Below, one piece after another: positions 62,025-64,000 of a stretch of 64,000 bases of DNA. Both the position numbers and the translations under genes were made by a program. The notes under the pieces were generated by a model. It was not told the origin of the DNA, made no database searches, and was given only the letters and a program-made list of their open reading frames with translations. This stretch comes from JAQWCH01 sp050952725. GTDB taxonomy: Bacteria > Bacillota_I > Bacilli_A > RFN20 > CAG-826. The DNA is taken from assembly GCA_050952725.1 (NCBI GenBank), contig JBMNLN010000001.1, forward strand, positions 496,001-560,000, written 5' to 3'. Numbering within the stretch: position 1 is the stretch's first letter; the number at the start of each line of letters is the position of its first letter.

Positions 62025-62631
62025 ACTTTGTTTCGAACCGATAAAAGGGATGGGAATATTAGACTTATTGATGCAAAACCCTCTTATCTGTGAAAAGTGT
62101 CAGAAGAAATTTGCTCCAATATTTTCAAAATTTTATATTGATGGTATCAAAGGGATGTCCATCTATGATTACGATCAAACGATTCGTGAATATCTATTTC
62201 AATTAAAAGGGGCATTTGATGTTGAAATTGCTCCAATCTTTTTGTTGCCATTTGCTCGTTTCCTTCGTTTCCGTTATCGAAAGTTTATCTTAGTCCCTGC
62301 TCCCTCAAGTGGTGAGAGTAATCTTCAACGTGGCTTCAACCATGTGCAAGAAATCTTTTCTGTACTTCGCTTACCGATTATCAATGTCTTTAAAAAAACC
62401 TCCGTTGTCAAACAGGTGGGCTTAACTTATGAACAACGTCAAAACATTATCAAACATATAGAAATTAAGGATGCATCTCGACTCCAAGGAAAGAAAGTGC
62501 TTCTCGTTGATGATGTGATGACGACTGGTGCCACCTTAAAAGCAATGATCGCTCTTCTTAAACGTGCGGGCATTTTGAAAATTGAGATTTTAGTCCTATC
62601 AAGCATTCAACAAAAAAACGAGGTAAATTAA
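61993..62631 (+). CDS. comFC: ComFC/ComF family phosphoribosyltransferase-like protein
   Basis: 212 residues. A zinc motif (CKLCFEPI...CEKCQKKF) and a PRTase fold with LVPAPSSGESNLQRGFNH and KVLLVDDVMTTGATLKAM, the PRPP-binding loop. It overlaps comFA by 32 bp with GAGG in front of its ATG, so it is translationally coupled. Exact biochemical role in DNA uptake is unsettled. Confidence 0.93.
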   Translation: MISIEKIKYCKLCFEPIKGMGILDLLMQNPLICEKCQKKFAPIFSKFYIDGIKGMSIYDYDQTIREYLFQLKGAFDVEIAPIFLLPFARFLRFRYRKFILVPAPSSGESNLQRGFNHVQEIFSVLRLPIINVFKKTSVVKQVGLTYEQRQNIIKHIEIKDASRLQGKKVLLVDDVMTTGATLKAMIALLKRAGILKIEILVLSSIQQKNEVN

Positions 62632-62686
62632 GTTGTAGTAATTTTCTTAAAAAGTCATTTGTTGGGTAAATTTATGCGGCCTTTGA

Positions 62687-62715
62687 TTGAGAGAGTATAC
62701 AATAAATGCTAGAAT
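62687..62715 (+). promoter_or_regulatory. Promoter of secA
   Basis: TTGAGA (62687-62692) and TAGAAT (62710-62715) are 17 bp apart, and TGC precedes the -10 box (extended -10). The leader of about 43 nt holds AAGGA before the secA ATG. Confidence 0.7.
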
Positions 62716-62764
62716 AACTAAGATTGAATTTCCGAAATATCGATTAGGGAATAAGGATGTATTT

Positions 62765-64000
62765 ATGAGCTTATTAGAGAAAATTTTTAAAACCGAAGAA
62801 CGTCGCCTAAAAAAACTGAGTAAACGCGCTGATAAAGTCGTCGCTTTAGAAGATCAAATGAAGAGTTTTTCCGATGAGGAACTAAGAGCGAAGACCGATG
62901 AATTTCGAGCTCGTTTAGCAAAAGGCGCAACTTTGACCGATATTGAAGTCGAAGCTTTTGCGGTCGCTCGCGAAGCCGCAAGACGAACGATTGGTCTTTT
63001 CCCCTTTAAAGTCCAAGTTATGGGGGCCTTAGTTCTCAATCAAGGAGATGTGGCGGAAATGAGAACGGGAGAAGGAAAAACCTTGACCGCGACCATGACT
63101 ATTTACCTCAATGCCTTAAAAGGCGAAGGGGCTCATGTGGTCACGGTTAACGAATACTTAGCTAAACGTGATGCGGAATGGATGGGACAAATCTACCGTT
63201 TTTTAGGTTTGACCGTTGGAGTTAATCTCCGTGAGCTAACTGTGAGCGAAAAACAAGCCGCATATCTATGCGATATTACTTATACGACCAACTCTGAAGT
63301 TGGCTTTGACTATCTTCGCGACAATATGGCTCCGAGTGTTAATCAAAGAGTATTACGCGGTTTAAAATATGCGGTTATTGATGAAGCTGACTCGATTCTC
63401 ATTGACGAATCACGAACCCCTTTAATTATTTCGGGCGGAGCCAAAGCCTCAGAAGCCGCCTATCGCATTGCCGATCGTTTTGTTAAAACCCTAAAAAGAG
63501 AAAAACACTTTACAGTTGATATCAAAACTAAAACTTGTAATTTGACCGATGAAGGAAATAAGATGGCCGAAAGAATGTTTGGTATTCGTAATCTCTACGA
63601 TCCACAACATGCTGATTTGGTCCACCGGATTCACCAAGCTTTAAAAGCTAACTATATTATGATGCGCGATGTTGAATACATGGTCGATGCCGAACAAGAA
63701 ATTCAATTAATTGACCAATTCACTGGCCGGATTCTCAAAGGGCGGGAATATTCTGATGGTTTACAACAAGCGATTCAAGCAAAAGAAAACGTCAATATCA
63801 AACAAGAAACAGTGACGATGGCGACGATTACTTATCAAAATTTCTTCCGCCTTTATGAAAAACTCTCGGGGATGACTGGTACAGCAAAAACTGAAGAAGA
63901 AGAGTTCCGCAAAATTTATAATATGCGCGTCATCGTGATTCCGACTAATAAACCAGTAATTCGCGTTGATGATATCGATATCGTCTATGCTCGCAAAGAG
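62765..64000 (+). CDS. secA: Protein translocase subunit SecA (partial)
   Basis: The first 412 residues are inside the window; the rest is beyond the right edge. The DEAD motor has Walker A MRTGEGKT, TYTTNSEVGFDYLRDN, AVIDEADSILIDESRTPLI (Walker B and following) and VHRIHQALKA. The preprotein cross-linking region and LSGMTGTAKTEEEEF follow. It drives preproteins, including the many lipoproteins here, through SecYEG. Start ATG with AAGGAT site. It follows comFC, as in Bacillus but without hpf between. Confidence 0.97.
   Translation, partial: MSLLEKIFKTEERRLKKLSKRADKVVALEDQMKSFSDEELRAKTDEFRARLAKGATLTDIEVEAFAVAREAARRTIGLFPFKVQVMGALVLNQGDVAEMRTGEGKTLTATMTIYLNALKGEGAHVVTVNEYLAKRDAEWMGQIYRFLGLTVGVNLRELTVSEKQAAYLCDITYTTNSEVGFDYLRDNMAPSVNQRVLRGLKYAVIDEADSILIDESRTPLIISGGAKASEAAYRIADRFVKTLKREKHFTVDIKTKTCNLTDEGNKMAERMFGIRNLYDPQHADLVHRIHQALKANYIMMRDVEYMVDAEQEIQLIDQFTGRILKGREYSDGLQQAIQAKENVNIKQETVTMATITYQNFFRLYEKLSGMTGTAKTEEEEFRKIYNMRVIVIPTNKPVIRVDDIDIVYARKE

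Overview
The window looks like chromosomal DNA of an AT-rich, low-GC Gram-positive bacterium of the Bacilli on the branch close to the Mollicutes (Acholeplasmatales, RF39 or Erysipelotrichales-like, probably gut-associated). The evidence is a dnaX-ebfC-recR-tmk-holB-ricT-rsmI run, prfA-prmC-tsaC-rpiB, comFA-comFC and secA in Firmicutes-like order, strong AGGAGG ribosome binding sites, many lipoproteins, and two Mollicutes-like traits: a MsmX-type sugar ATPase with a long internal insert, and a LemA gene paired with a large membrane protein. TGA ends many genes here, so the standard bacterial code applies. No rRNA, tRNA, CRISPR array or insertion sequence was recognised.

Layout. 1-7511: a carbohydrate uptake operon (solute-binding lipoprotein, two permeases, a CBM9-like lipoprotein) with an InlB-repeat lipoprotein downstream and a divergent ArsR-type regulator. 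7559-18710: housekeeping and miscellaneous genes (rlmD, metG, rpmE, lemA pair, HD and 2H phosphoesterases, an esterase, a GH20 hexosaminidase, a SHOCT-like membrane protein). 18711-19139: a gene-poor stretch with three perfect or near-perfect hairpins. 19140-37318: the main accessory locus, with an AraC regulator, a sugar ABC importer, two large surface lipoproteins carrying a TIM-barrel-like domain with an Asp-Glu-Pro motif, two smaller secreted proteins built from the same beta-sandwich module, a cytoplasmic protein with the same DEP domain, a GH36 alpha-galactosidase, a YesL-like membrane protein, and a small ABC ATPase with two unknown membrane proteins. 37361-38932: the MsmX-like ATPase that probably energises both sugar importers. 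39239-43111: a glycyl radical enzyme, its activase and a divergent AraC regulator. 43246-50827: ASCH protein, pseudouridine synthase, a DUF1538 membrane protein with two PII-like proteins, and YfhO. 50828-64000: DNA replication/repair, translation and competence-type genes, ending in a truncated secA.

How it works together (inference): surface lipoproteins with repeated glycan-binding-like modules would capture and trim a complex glycan; the ABC importers, sharing the MsmX-like ATPase, would bring in oligosaccharides; cytoplasmic GH20, GH36 and the cytoplasmic DEP protein would finish degradation. The DEP barrel plus its tandem modules is the best candidate for a previously undescribed system: neither the barrel nor the module could be assigned to a named family by reading, yet the barrel occurs three times and the module eight times (six close and two divergent copies) in about 8 kb, with DNA-level signs of recent duplication and gene conversion.
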